Below are positions 44,714-56,803 of a stretch of DNA of 64,000 nt, piece after piece. Origin of the DNA: Lasiodiplodia sp. COLG20 (Eukaryota > Ascomycota > Dothideomycetes > Botryosphaeriales > Botryosphaeriaceae); the NCBI GenBank assembly GCA_009801085.1, contig VNWV01000044.1, positions 1 to 64,000 of the forward strand, given 5' to 3'. The notes below the pieces were generated by a model. It saw only the letters and a program-made list of their open reading frames with translations, did not search any database and was not told the origin of the DNA. A program made the translations under genes and the position numbers. Position 1 is the stretch's first letter; each line of letters opens with the position of its first letter.

Positions 44714-45908
44714 GCGAAGCCGTCTGTAACGTCAACTTTTTGTCTCGGCGAGAGGCTTCATTGGCATTAGACCAGTCTGTTTAAAGGGTGACATGGTCTA
44801 TGTAGTGAGTTAGAGTACAGTTTCCGTCATGTTCGTAATAAGAGAGAAAATATTACCAAGTGGTTGGTGAGGGTTTCGATTACGGGATAACGTATGAGGA
44901 GGCTTGTGAGAAATTACCACGAGATAGTCGACAGCTGTAACGATTTGCTTTGATCAAATTCCAGGGCATTTCCGCAATCTTCCAACATAACCTTCATAAT
45001 TTTAGGAGTTTCAATTTCATTGTCGTGGTCACTTCTCTCCTATCCGGTATCAAATACAATTACTGCGTACAGTAGAAATGGGCCAGGATAAGCTATATCT
45101 GTGTGAGGCGTTGGTGACAAGATGGATAAAATACATAGGATATCCACATGCACCACAGATACTAGAAAGGACGTCGGTAGCAGCTCTAGCACTACTTCAC
45201 CGGGGCTGCTCGCCCTGGTAACAGATTGTCTGACGGCGTACCGGTGTAGGCTTGGCACGCCGCACATATGTGACACCGCCCCCACACAAACCACATCAAT
45301 GAATAGCTTAAGCTGGCCCATCCGATCCAATAAATTCCATTAACAGGGCTCAAAGTACAGATCTATGTTGTCAGTTGACTTGCGGGGTGGAGGGTTGGCA
45401 CGTGGTGGTCCCCGCAAACGCTTCTCCGCGGAGATAGTTATAAAAAGAGTCAGTTGAGACGGCTCGCTGGGCGTTACGCGCGCGGCGCGCCACGGCTGCT
45501 CACGCGTCCAACGCACGCGAAGACAAGGTCTGCGATCGACAGCTGGGAGCATGTCCGCAGCGCGATGCGGCTGATGCGCCATCCCGCGGCGACCCAATCA
45601 CCGGGAACCGTCGTTTCACTTCCTCACTTTTCCAAGCTGGCTACCGCAGACCGCATGTCCACACTGAATATCCACCGCCTCGCTCCTTCACGCCTCTTGC
45701 CTCGGCACTCTTAGCACGGCGTGTCATCCTCCGCGCGCCGCCGTCGAAATGGCAGGATTGCGGCCGACGGATCGGCTTCCAGCTGATCGGAGGTTATCGT
45801 CTGCACCGTGCATGCCGCAGTAGTTTCAACGGCCTTAAAAGCATTACTACTACTACGGATGTCCGCCTGCTGTTTCAATATCGATCCATTTCGAGACCAT
45901 CTTCCAAT
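44714..45908. other. Intergenic, no supported gene
   Basis: About 1.2 kb without a convincing coding frame. Open frames of 61-96 residues at 45040-45977 show no recognisable similarity. The right end should contain the promoter of the MFS gene. Confidence 0.5.
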
Positions 45909-48330
45909 ATGGTCAGGTGGTTGCCTACACGGCCGGAAGGTCAAGATGCAGCCGACGAAGTTAACGGCGACAAGCAAAAGCCGTCAAAATGGAGCATGGG
46001 GATCCTTCTCGACAAGGAAACAGATGAAGTTCCAGGTCAGTACAATCCAGCTTCTGTAATTCAACCACTCTGACCAAGTCGAACAGGCTCCGTTCTGCTC
46101 CTCTCCAAGGTCAACCAAAACCAACCGCTTGGTCTCCGGAACGCACCTGCAAGAACGTCTTCCTCTTCGCTCCCATCTCCATATCCTCGGTCTCTACGCA
46201 GCACTTCATCGCGCCGAGAGATCCGCCGGACGCCGGACGGCAAGATCATCCTCGACCCGCAGCCCGACGAGTCTCACAATGACCCACTCAACTAGACCTC
46301 TTCCCGCCGGCTAGCTGCCCTACTATCCGTCGGATTTTTCTGCATGCTTGGTGGTGGCATGGGCCCCATCCTCGCAGCTGGCTTCAACAACGTCGCCGAG
46401 ACGTATGACGTGCCGGTCCCAACTGTCGCCCTGACGACCGGCCTTTACATGCTGGGCTTAGGATTAGGCAGTGTGGTGGCTTCACCAACGGCCATATTGT
46501 ATGGCAAGAGACCCGTGTACCTTGTTAGTGCCATCACGTTTTGTGCCACCTCGGTTTGGTGCGCCCTCTCCCCATCCTACACGTCTTTGCTAGTTGCACG
46601 GATCATTCAGGGCATGGCGGTTTCCCCTGTGGAATGCTTGCCTTCTGCTACGATTGCCGAAATTTTTTTTCTGCATGAGCGGGCGTTCCGCTTGGGGATT
46701 TATACGCTCCTCCTGCTGGGTGGGAAAAACTTGATCCCTCTCGTCAGTGCTGCCGTGATCGAATCACTTGGCTGGCGATGGGTATTCTGGTATGTACGTC
46801 GTTAAGGCTTTGAAATTCACAATGCTAATTTAAACAGGCTGATCGCTATCGTTGCTGGATTTAGCGGGATTCTGCTCTTCTTTCTCGTCCCCGAGACCTT
46901 CTGGGAGAGAACACCTCGTCCACGGCGTAAGACGCACAAATCCAGTATCAGAAACCTCAGTGGATTGTTCCGTGGAAGGCCCGCGACGCCGTCGCGGCTG
47001 GACCTGGGAGGAATCAATGAGAAGCTCAGCCTGCCTGAGCCTCCTCCAGCCTTGGTCTCCGAGGCTTCGGGATCTATTGCGCAGAGGAGGCGGAACCTCA
47101 ACGCACATGTGGGATTTGCTGTGGAAGATCCTAAAGAAGCAGCTGCGAGAAGGGCGGGGGCTGAGGCAGCCAGTCCCGAAGGCGAACCCCCCAGAGTACA
47201 TGTGGTGGAAGCAGCTGAAGTTCCCTCTATTCTAGCTTCACCGGCGAGCCGTACTTCTAGAGCGGACAACCAAGGCTAGCGCTCGGACTACTTCGGCCCA
47301 AATCCCGCCGATGACGAGATCCGTAATATTAACAAGTTAGCGACTAACCAAGATGCCGCTACGACACTAGCCATATCGGAGAAACCGTCTCTCGGCCGTC
47401 CCGACATCGATCTCGAAGTAGGCTCCGGAGCCTCGACTCCCGCCCCAGCAGCCTATACCGACCGCTACCGGAAAGCGCCGAAGAAGAGCTACGTCCAAAC
47501 CTTGGCTCCGTACTCCGGCCGCCTCTCCCGCGACAGCTGGTTCCGTGTGATGTTCCGCCCGTTCATCCTCTTTGCCTATCCTGCCGTGCTGTGGAGTACT
47601 GTCGTCTACTCTCTCTCGGTGGGCTGGCTGATCGTCCTGTCCGAATCCGTGTCGGAGATCTACCGTACTGAAACGTACAACTTCACCGCTCTGCAGGCAG
47701 GCTTGGTCTATATCAGTCCATTCATCGGAGGCGTACTTGGCACTGTTGTTGCCGGTAAGGTCAGTGAGGTTATCGTTAGGTGGATGGCGAGGCGGAATGA
47801 CGGCGTTTACGAACCAGAGTTCCGTTTGGTCATGGCTTTCCCTGTGGCTATCAGTACGACTATCGGTTTGATGGGCTTTGGCTGGAGTGCTGAGGAGCGC
47901 GACGCATGGATCGGTATGTTTAGCAATTCTCCTCAAACACCCTCTTCTCCTCAGATGAGAGCCTATGCTTACAGGTCTGGTAGTTCCCACGATCTTTTTC
48001 GGTGTCATCAGTTTTGGCTGCTCGCTCGGTAGCACTACCGCCATTACCTTTTGCGTTGACTCGTATCGCCAATATGCCGGCGAGGCGCTCGTCACGCTCA
48101 ACTTCGCCAAAAATGTCTTCCACGGCTTTGTCTTCTCCCTCTTCTTCACGCATTGGCTCGAGGGCGATGGGTCCAAGAAGGTTTTTCTGGCTGTCGGTGG
48201 AATGCATCTTGGATGCTTGCTCTTCACAATTCCTATGTATATCTACGGCAAAAGGCTTCGCATGTGGACCGTTAGAAAGAACATGATTGAGAAGCTTCAG
48301 ATTTACGTCGTCATATTATTGTACAGATAG
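45909..48330 (+). pseudogene. MFS transporter gene with two in-frame TAG codons (pseudogene or edited)
   Basis: Exons 45909-46035, 46087-46789, 46838-47913 and 47975-48330 would give 753 codons before the stop. All four splice junctions keep frame. The protein is a 12-helix major facilitator drug/toxin antiporter type: MGILLDKETDEVPG leader, FCMLGGGMGPILAAGF first helix, LYMLGLGLGSVVASP, YGKRPVYLVSAI (motif A region), ARIIQGMAVSP, a long polar central loop, then a second half ending WLEGDGSKKVFL and IYGKRLRMW. Only two codons break it. TAG at 46293-46295 stands exactly where the family has Trp (NDPLNW). TAG at 47277-47279 is in the central loop (DNQG-stop-RSDYFG). Everything else is conserved over 2.2 kb. 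Possible explanations are a recent pseudogene, RIP-type mutation, sequence error, or UAG to UGG A-to-I mRNA editing, known in some Sordariomycetes during sexual development. Confidence 0.85.
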
Positions 48331-48922
48331 AAATTCCATTCAAGCGCGTATTCAACGACTACATTAAGACAACAGCTTTCCTCTATATACCTTGTCCACA
48401 ACATGTCTGTCGCGCTTGTATTTACGGCCGAGCTGCCTAGTTATGCTCTTAATTACTGACCCATTTGGGACTAGTTCATACGCCTTGCCTGAGGGTCCTG
48501 TTCCTCTTTTACCTGCATACGGCGCAAAAGTTGTTATTGCGTGACATTCTCGTCATCAAAAGCGTCTCAATACTCAATAGTCAGTGCAAATATCTAGGCT
48601 TGAGCCTATGGAGCAGCGACGGCGGTAACCGCTGTGTTGGACAGTATCGCTGCCAATAGAAACGTCGCATGGGCCGCACAGCCTGTTGGATATTCTTGGC
48701 ATCTGCACGATGCGGCCCCCACGCACACCCACTTCTACGAACCAGCCAATGGAGAAAATAGATCTAAGGCAATCAAGCAAGGCTGTAACTAGATGCTCGC
48801 CTACTAAAAATATGGCTTAAGCGAGAAGGAAGCAGGAGATATTTTATTCTCCATTCTTCCTGCAGATTTCCCCAACCACTTTCAACCTGGTTCACGCCTA
48901 CTGAAATTCATCGCGAACCACG
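48331..48922. other. Intergenic, no supported gene
   Basis: About 590 bp between two genes on the plus strand. I see no gene; it carries the 3' region of the MFS gene and the promoter of the next one. Confidence 0.55.
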
Positions 48923-50937
48923 ATGAGTCTTTCTCGGGTAAGCACCTTGAAGACTAGCGATATCAGTTATCATCCGCTTCCTCATCCGGATGGCTCTTCA
49001 AAAGAAGCCATAGGCTTGCAGAACGTTCCCGAACGGCGGAACAAGCGCTCGAGCTGCTGTTCGCTTTCAAAAACCCATGCAATAATCTATTGCGGATATA
49101 TATTTGGTGAGTCGATCAACTCCCCCAACAGAGCTTGGATCACTCAGCTGACTCTCGTAAGCCGTACTGCTCGCCGTGGGGAATTTCATATTCTTCCATC
49201 TGTTGGACAATCAGCTGGTTGCGAAATCTATTCCCCAAACATACGTGAGCAATATTGCCAACGCAATCGTACGGCTCTTTAGCCTTTCCCTCACACTTGC
49301 CTCATCGACAGCCTTTACACAATTACTTTGGAGACAGCTTCGGAAAAAATGCCTCAAGGTTTCTACTATCGATGGGCTGATGTCTGTCCCAACGGCGGCT
49401 GTGCAGCTTTTCTCCTGGGATATGCTGCAAGTCACGACGTTTCTTTGGTTCTTTGGTCTTGTTCTTCAGCTCATTCCTCTTGCGACCATTTTTCCACCCG
49501 GTGCTCTCATTGTTCTTCCTCAATTGGCACCCACAACGGAGAATGTGTCAGTCCCGACATTTGATGTGCGCTACCGAGGTAATGGATCTTTGAATGCCAT
49601 GTACAACAATGCGCTGTTCCTCGCGGGAAGCGATGGATGGTACAAGTAAGTAGGGCGCGTACCAGAATATTTGTAACCGGCTAATCAAGAGAAGGAATCC
49701 CAACGACTTCACGCTCCGGATTGCTAAGAGCGCAATGCTGAACGGAGAATACCTCATATCCAGAAGCCCATGTGGACTCAACTGCTCATACGCCATCCAG
49801 TTCGACGGTCCAGATTTCAGCTGCGGAGAGGGAAACTGGTCTGGTCTCGAAAACCGTACATTTGAATTTTATGGCGATTTCTCATCCTACAGGAACAAAC
49901 AAGAAGCTCGACCAGAATATTCGCCGCCGGCAAACTTTCTCGGTGCGCCCTCGAGAAGAGGCGATAAATACTACTTCGACGTCCAGTACGGCGAAGGTGG
50001 AATGGAAAATATGACCTGCACTTACTTTGCCTCGACTTACCACGGCAACGTAACCTTCATAAACGGCACGCAAACTATCGAAGTAGAATCGGTTCGGAAG
50101 TATGCCCTCAACGCTACGGCGCTAAGCTATCCCTATTTGTTCGCGCCATACGAAGTTGTGCCTTCTGCAGACAAAGACGACACTGCAGCATTTGAAAAGC
50201 CTTTTTCGGATGACACTATCCTGGCTACTCCCGGACGCCCGGACTCTCCAAACATCACAGTCTCAGACGCTTACCACGATTCAAACATCAGAGCGATCGC
50301 CGATGCCGTCGCTTTCACTCTTGGTGGTGCCATTTCAAGAGCAGGTACGGAATCAACTAACGCTGTGAATGGGGAATTCGATGCTGATATTATTACAGGA
50401 AAGGAGGGAGAATTCGTTGGCAACACATTGGTTGTTCAGACGCCTTGGGTCCCAACCACGAAAGCTTGGCTCGGCACCACGTATGATTTCACCCAGCTCA
50501 CCCCCTCACTGTACGAGGAAATGCTGCGCAACGTCACGATATCGATGCTCGCCCGCCCAAACACAAATACTACTGCAAGCGTGACCAAGAGCCCTTGGGA
50601 GAACGCGTACAAGTTTGCACGTAAAGAGTCTCTTATCTGGGCCTATGGCGTTTCCCTTGTCGTCTCAGCCGGCTTCATCATATTCGGCATCGTCGCACTC
50701 GTCCAGAACGGTGTGCCCGCCGAATCTGGTGGATTCCTGCAAGTGTTGTGCACAACTACTGGGGACAACTTGGCAATCAACAGAGAGGCAGCCGCATGCT
50801 CTATGGGAGGCTCTTCCAATTTCAGTAATGAACTCAAAGAATTGAGGGTACGATATGGCTACATCAAAGCCACTGAGGGGGATGAAAGCAAACCGAGAGC
50901 AGGATTTGGGACGAGAGAGGAGATGGATGCAATTTAG
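48923..50937 (+). CDS. Membrane protein with four helices and a long extracytoplasmic domain, function unknown
   Basis: Exons 48923-49106, 49162-49645 and 49692-50937 give about 637 residues. Three hydrophobic segments lie near the N terminus: IFAVLLAVGNFIFFHLL at about 60-77, LFSLSLTLASSTAF, and LWFFGLVLQLIPLATIF. Then comes an approximately 370-residue domain with several Cys (SPCGLNCS and DFSCGEG) and many potential N-glycosylation sites (NGS, NMT, NVT, NAT, NIT), and a last helix YGVSLVVSAGFIIFGIVAL near residue 550. The tail is short and polar. The plan matches a widespread but unnamed ascomycete plasma-membrane family. The first intron uses the acceptor at 49161, the only choice that keeps the first helix in frame. 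Confidence 0.82.
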
Positions 50938-51396
50938 GCATGGGTGGGCACACGCATGCTGGTGTATCTTTTTTCTCGCTGGCTTGACGCTTTATATATG
51001 TCGACCCCGAAATTCAGGGTTTACCTGATTCCATCCCAAATACAATTTAGTCTATCGGAAAAGCCGAGGGCTTACGACGTTTTCCTGCGTTAACCGGAAA
51101 ATGCGGGGTTAGCTCGCCTGTCGTATTGGATCGGCAAACGACGGGACCATTAGCATTCGGTTCTATTCTATTGGTCGGGGAACCATCGGGAACTACTCCT
51201 GTTCATGCTCACCACATGCCCCAAATGTTAACTATATATTATTTCGCAAACCTCAAGCATACTACTCATACAATCATCATCTCATCCCACCACATTCGCA
51301 CTTTTGCTAAGCGCACAAGCCACATCCAAGCCACTTCTCAGTCCGAACACCACATTAACAAAGCCTCGCCATCTCTACTACACCATCCACTGCACT
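50938..51396. other. Intergenic, promoter of the carotenoid-oxygenase-type gene
   Basis: I see no gene. Two inverted CCAAT boxes (ATTGG) occur near 51126-51130 and 51170-51174, and a TATATATTA-like stretch at about 51232-51241. These could be promoter elements of the gene at 51397. Confidence 0.5.
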
Positions 51397-53230
51397 ATGG
51401 CTGGACATTATCTGCACCAGACGCCCCGCGGCGTGAATGCATTCAACGACAAACCTCAATTCTCAGGCTTCATGAAGCCGTGCCGTTACGAAGGCGAAGT
51501 CCAAAACCTGGAGGTTTTCGGAGAAATACCCAAGGAGGTCGATGGCACCTTCTACCGAGTGATGCCTGATCCGCAGTTCGCTCCGTTCATCGAGGATGAT
51601 CCAGTATGCTACTTACCACTATCCTTACGGTGAACACTTGCTGACATGACCCAGTGGTTCAACGGCGACGGCAATATCAGCGCCTTCCGGATCCACAATG
51701 GCCGTGTGCATTTCAAGCAGCGCTATGTCCGGACCGAGAAGTTTGTGCGTGAGCGCGAGGCCGGCCGCGCGCTCCTTGGTAAGCAGTACATTCCCGTAGT
51801 GCTGTGTCATGTGAGACTAACCAATCGTAGGCAAGTATCGTAACAAGTACACAGACGCGGTGGAATTTTTGGTCCGCAGCACAGCGAACACCAACATCTT
51901 CTACTTCAACGGCAAGCTGCTGGCATGCAAGGAGGATGCTCCACCGTATCTCCTAAACCCTCGTACCTTGGAAACGATTGGGCTGTACGACTTCGAAGGG
52001 CAGCTGCCGAGCATGACGTTCACGGCACATCCGAAAGTCGATCCTGATTCTGGAGAACTGATCGGCATGGGCTACGAAGCAAAGGGCGATGGAACTCCAG
52101 ATGTGTGCTACTTTACGGTCTCGCCTGACGGCAAGTTCACTGAGACTGTTTGGCTTGTGGCGCCGGTTTGCGGCATGATTCACGATTTTGCTGTTACCGA
52201 GAATTGGGTGAGCACTTCAGCGATCGTTGCATATTTTTCAGTGCTGATTAGAGCATCAAGGTCCTGTTTCCTATGATTCCCCAAATCTGCAATCTTGAAA
52301 GGATGAAGAAAGGCGGTGAGCACTGGGGATGGCGCTCAGATGTTCCATTCTATCTCGGAGTTCTACCTCGACGCGGCGCCAAGGGGTCAGATGTCAAAGT
52401 AAGTTTCCAGATCAATTCAGTCCATTCTGGCGGCCCACCCTTGATGCACACTCGACTGCAAATCCAACCCGAAGGGGTTTAGACCTGTACTCCGCACTCC
52501 CAGCCCTCTCCACTTTCACCTAACCTCCTCATGTTACGGCCCATCGCTCACAAAACCCCAGTGGTTCCGCGCCCCCAACGCCTTCCCCGGCCACACCTCC
52601 AACGCCTACGAAGACCCTCGCACCGGCTTCCTCATCTTCGACCTCCCCATCTCCGACAAGAACGGCTTCTTCTGGTGGCCTGAAGACGACGGGTCGGCGC
52701 CGCACCCGTCCGAGATCACCAGTCACATGATGCGCTTCACGCTCGACCCGCGCTCCGACAATCTCGACCTCGCTTCCCCCACGAAGCTGGCCGCGTTCAA
52801 CTGCGAGTTTCCCCGGATTGACGACCGGAGGTCCATGAAGGACTACACGCACTGCTTCATGCCCGTACTAGACGTCTCTCTAGGCACGGATATGCCGGCC
52901 ATCGCGCCGCTGATGGGCGGCGGGTCGCCATTTTACAACGCGATGGCGCGGCTGAATGTGAAGACGGGGGCGGCGAGCGTGTATTTTCCCGGGCCGAGGC
53001 ATGCGGTGCAGGAGCCGGTGTATATTCCGAAGGACGGGGCGGATGTGGAGGAGGGGGATGGGTATGTGTTGTTTTTGGTGAATAACTATGGGGAGATGAG
53101 CAGCGAGCTGCACTTGGTGGACACGGCAGATTTCAGTAAGCCGCAGGCGATTATTAAGTTGCCGTTGAAGTTGCGGGCGGGGTTGCATGGGAACTGGGTC
53201 CCCAAGCAGGAGTTGGATCTTGTGGCCTAG
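51397..53230 (+). CDS. Carotenoid / stilbene cleavage oxygenase
   Basis: Exons 51397-51603, 51655-51778, 51831-52207, 52261-52398 and 52562-53230 give 504 residues, the usual size of the RPE65/carotenoid oxygenase family. The N terminus fits (GEVQNLEVFGEIPKEVDGTF and DPWFNGDGN). The four iron-ligand histidines can be placed: FTAHPKVDP, GMIHDFAVTENW, PGHTSNAYED and the C-terminal GLHGNWVP. These non-haem iron enzymes cleave a double bond of carotenoids, apocarotenoids or lignin-type stilbenes with oxygen. The fungal relatives closest in feel are annotated both as carotenoid oxygenases and as lignostilbene dioxygenases, so the substrate is open. No signal peptide is present, so it is cytosolic or lipid-associated. 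It converges with a retinol-dehydrogenase-like SDR gene 137 bp downstream. Confidence 0.93.
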
Positions 53231-53366
53231 CCGTGCGTCGGTACAACTTCTCGGACAATTGAATGGGTTCGTGCTGGAGCAGTGTGTATGGCCGTGTTAG
53301 AAATAGAGCTGTAGCCGGTACGTAATATCTATATGAGAGACATTACTGAACGAATAATTTACATGA

Positions 53367-54560
53367 TTATTTATTCGTAAGCGCTATAATATCACTATCC
53401 CCTGCCTGAAGGAGGCGCAAACCCCAAAGCGGCAGGCCGCGTAGTAATGTCACCGGAATGAATCGAGCGGGTAGAATTAAGCTTCCGCCAACTCCGGAAA
53501 GGACCTGGTCGACAACAGCGTCTGCTATTGTGCCTGGTTCCAAGAGGAACTCTGAACATTTGTGGTTCTCCGTGATGCTCTGAATCATCGGCGTGCGAAT
53601 CCATGTCGGATGAACGATCCTAGTCACGTTAGTGCTTACACTATAAGTAGACAAGCAGGCAGGATACTCACGTTGTTCGAACCCTCGGTGCATTATAACG
53701 AGCCCTCAACTCTTGTCCGATCCCTTCATGGAAAGCCATGGCCGCGGCCTTGGAGCACGCGTAGGACACATTCTGCGCCTGGGTGTAAAAGCTCGCCATG
53801 CTTGCGATGGTAACTAAGTGGCCGTGATCTTTCTCAATCATGGCGGGTAGGAACTCCCGCGCCAGGGTGAAGTGAGCCAGTACGTTGACGTCGAAGAGAC
53901 GCCTCCGCTCGGTTTCGTTTTCGTCAAGGATATTCTTCGCGACGCCTATGCCGGCATTGTTAATGAGAATGGACGGATGTCCATGCTCCTGCTTTACCTT
54001 GGCTGCGGCTGCGGCAATGGCGGATGGTGAGGAGAGATCGACGTTATAGAAGTACACTCCAGCTGTCTCTGCACACCGAATTAGCTTCTGGGCTAGTGAT
54101 AGGGTAGGCTATAGCAACGGTTCTCACCTAAGACTGCAGCGCTGGGGGGTACGACGTCGAGAATAATCGTCTTGATACGCAGCTGCGCGAACCGGTTCAC
54201 CATCTCCAATCCTATCCCGCTCGATCCCCCCGTCACGATAACAGTCTCCTTTCTCCAATCCCAGGTCTTGTCCCGGACGAAGTTATTCATGCTCCATCGC
54301 GAGAGCCACGAACTGAGCCGGCTCAGGAGGCCGACACCGAACAGAATGCAGAGACCTACCGCGGTGCTCTTTTTCGAGACAAAACGCTCGTCCCACGGAA
54401 TTGCCCTCCGGGCGAACTCTGGCCTGGCCAGAAGAAGATACGCCAACGGTCCGGTGAAGAAAGGTTGCAAGAAGAGCGATTGAACGGGGTAGAACATTGC
54501 CTCCAGCGTGAGGCCCTCCCGTGGAAGAGAGGGCTTGGATAAGCGAGGATTCTTGGACAT
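53367..54560 (-). CDS. Membrane-anchored short-chain dehydrogenase (RDH10/SDR16C-like)
   Basis: Exons 54560-54128, 54068-53672 and 53619-53367 give 360 residues. A hydrophobic segment (about 65-87) precedes the Rossmann domain. The cofactor motif is TGGSSGIG at 110-117; with LDVV after the second strand it probably prefers NAD. Also visible are ILINNAGI, the active-site Ser in IASMAS, and YACSK with catalytic Tyr and Lys. The C terminus VHPTWIRTPMI is usual for the SDR16C group, which oxidises or reduces retinoids and long-chain alcohols on lipid membranes. Convergent placement next to a carotenoid-cleavage-type oxygenase suggests they may act on the same apocarotenoid or aryl aldehyde (inference). 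Confidence 0.92.
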
Positions 54561-54925
54561 GATAGAGAGAGGGTTGGAGAGGAGTGTGTGCGGAATGTGT
54601 AATTAGGTCGACGACGCCGCGGAATATAAAGGTTTCGTGGAGAGAGCCGCGGGAGTGGTTCCGCGACATGAGTCCCCCCCGCCGTAAGGTGCGGAATACC
54701 CTGCAGGTGTCTCTGTGGGGTACTTGTGGAGTACTACTATGGAATGAGGCAATCAAGTTGGGATTTTCGGGGCAAACACGGGTCGGCTTTGATAATTAAT
54801 CAACTCGGCTCTTCTACCGACGTGTTGAATTAGTGAACATATTCAGGCGGCGCCTGCCCACTCGTGTGATAAGAGGTCTTTGATACCACATTCAAACACC
54901 CAGTCTCCATTCACTTGCACACAAC
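54561..54925. other. Divergent intergenic region, SDR / alpha-beta hydrolase
   Basis: This 365-bp gap lies between two divergent start codons. It contains the TATA-like sequence AATATAAAGG near 54621-54630. It probably carries both promoters; no gene is seen. Confidence 0.5.
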
Positions 54926-55929
54926 ATGGCACAATCTCGTCTCGATATCGAGTTCCGCACACTCGACGGAACCTTGCTCAAAGGATGGTTCTACCCCGCC
55001 GCCGGAGTAGCAGAGAACCCAGAGCAAAAGTCCCCCTGCATCATCATGAGCCACGGCGTGAGCCACCACCACCACCGCTCTACCCCCCAAAACTCACGGA
55101 TGACCGCTAACACCACACCTCCCAGCTCTCCGGCCTAAAAGAACAATTCCTCCCCGCCTTCGCCTCCCGCTTCGCCTCCCACGGCCACGCCGTCCTCATC
55201 TACGACAACCGCCACTGGGGCGACAGCGGCGGCCACCCGCGCAACCACGCCGACCCCTGGCAGCAATCACACGACTACTCCGACGCCTTCGACTACGCCG
55301 CCACGCAGCTCCCCGGCGTCGACGCGCGCCGCATCGTCTTCTGGGGCTCCAGCCTCTCGGGCGGCACCGCCATCGTGGCCGCGGCGATGGACAAGCGGAT
55401 CAAGGCGGTCGTCGTGCAGGTGCCGTTCGTATCCGGCGAGGGCGCGGGCGCGGCGATGGCGCCGCTGCTGCCGGCGGTGTATGCGGATGGGCAGGCGGTC
55501 AAGGAGGGAAGGGCGGGCGCGATGGTGCCTGTGACGGCGGCGTCGCCGGAGGAGGAAAGGCGGGGGGAGTCGAGAGCGGTTTTGCACGGGCCGGGGGTGG
55601 CGGAGTTCTTGCAGAGGATGCGGGATGATGGTGTGGGGTGGGAGACGGAGATGACGGTGCAGAGCGTGCGGAACTTGTTTATGTTTGAGCCGCTGGCGTT
55701 TGTGCATCGCGTGGCGCCGACGCCGCTGCTGATGGTCGTGGCGGATGGCGATACGGTGGTGCCGACGGCGTTGCAGCTGAAGGCGTATGCGGCTGCGTAT
55801 GAGCCGAAGACGATTAAGGTGCTCGGCGATTGCACGCATTTTGATCTTTATTACGGGGAGAAGTTTGAGGAGAATGTTGCGGTGCAGGTTGCTTTCCTTC
55901 GGCGCGTGTTTCACGGGGGAGAGTCCTGA
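54926..55929 (+). CDS. Alpha/beta hydrolase (DLH / X-Pro-peptidase-like superfamily)
   Basis: Exons 54926-55057 and 55126-55929 give 311 residues. It has the early strand signature LDGTLLKGWFYPA, IIMSHG before the intron, and YDNRHWGDSGG. The nucleophile elbow is FWGSSLSGG (GxSxS form). The acid is in VVADGDTVVP and the His in GDCTHFDLYYG. All triad positions are present, so the enzyme should be active on an ester, lactone or thioester. No signal peptide is seen. The family is broad and the substrate cannot be told. It stands between an SDR and a Baeyer-Villiger monooxygenase, whose ester or lactone product it could open (inference). The second half has strongly GC-rich codon use. Confidence 0.9.
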
Positions 55930-56803
55930 CTTTTGATGTCTTTCTGCTGTATTTCGTTGATGATGGAAAACATCTAAGTCTGTTCCGTTAGACAGCCCTG
56001 CGTTGCTTTTTGACTTTGTTCATAACAGAATAGTTAAGATTTGAGACTTCGAGCAAGCGCTGTGAAGGGGTCGTTTTAAAACCCAACTAAGCTGCGTATA
56101 GGTCAGACACGTTACAAGGTCAGCACAAGTGAGCACTAAAAGTCAGCATTTCTGCTGGTAAAGATGTTGTATAACGACGTTGTCTGGCGCTTTACTATAT
56201 CTAGCACCCGCTAGTCCCTACCTGACGTACTAAATCTCCGCAAAGCGTTTGACAACTTCTGTAAAGGCCGGAACAACGTAAAATTAAGGTTACATCTAAG
56301 AATTTGCCTCTTAACGGGTACTAGTTAGGCGACGGGATCGTTGAAACCCGGTCCCGAGATGCGCCCCACCTCCGCTGTAAATTGCGGCTTAGAGATTCAA
56401 CGTCGACCTTATCATCCATCATAAGAAGCCTACACTGCAGATCGCCAATACCGGTTCAGAGACGTGTTCCGCCTCCGCCATTCATAATTCCGCATACCCC
56501 TCGCTGTTAGAAGCCTGTACCCAGTTTCTAGGCGTGCTCCACCTCGGCTATACACATCAGCCAAGCGATGGTATGGGGCTCAAACCTTGATCTTGTCACT
56601 ACCTATACTGTAAAGACGACTACCATGAAGGGAATAATTCCGCTAGACCTTATCTACAGCGGAACGAATCCAGAGGAGGTTTTATCTCCCTTGAACGTAC
56701 ATGGGGTATAAGTAGCAACGCAGAAATTCCCATATATGTACAGCAACCACCACTCTACCCATCTCTCTTCACTCACACATCTGGCCCCGCTGCTTCTACG
56801 ACG
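55930..56803. other. Intergenic with TATA box for the monooxygenase gene
   Basis: About 870 bp without a coding frame of note. GTATAAG at about 56706-56712 lies roughly 95 nt before the ATG at 56804 and is a plausible TATA box. The rest shows nothing I can name. Confidence 0.55.

Noticed and set aside
46271..46314. A small intron removing the first TAG of the MFS gene
   Set aside because: The only donor/acceptor pair (GTCTCA to the TAG ending at 46314) is weak, shifts the frame and would delete the conserved NDPLN block.
55267..55914. Minus-strand Arg-rich frames of 180-215 codons
   Set aside because: They are antisense to the alpha/beta hydrolase, caused by its GC-rich third positions.
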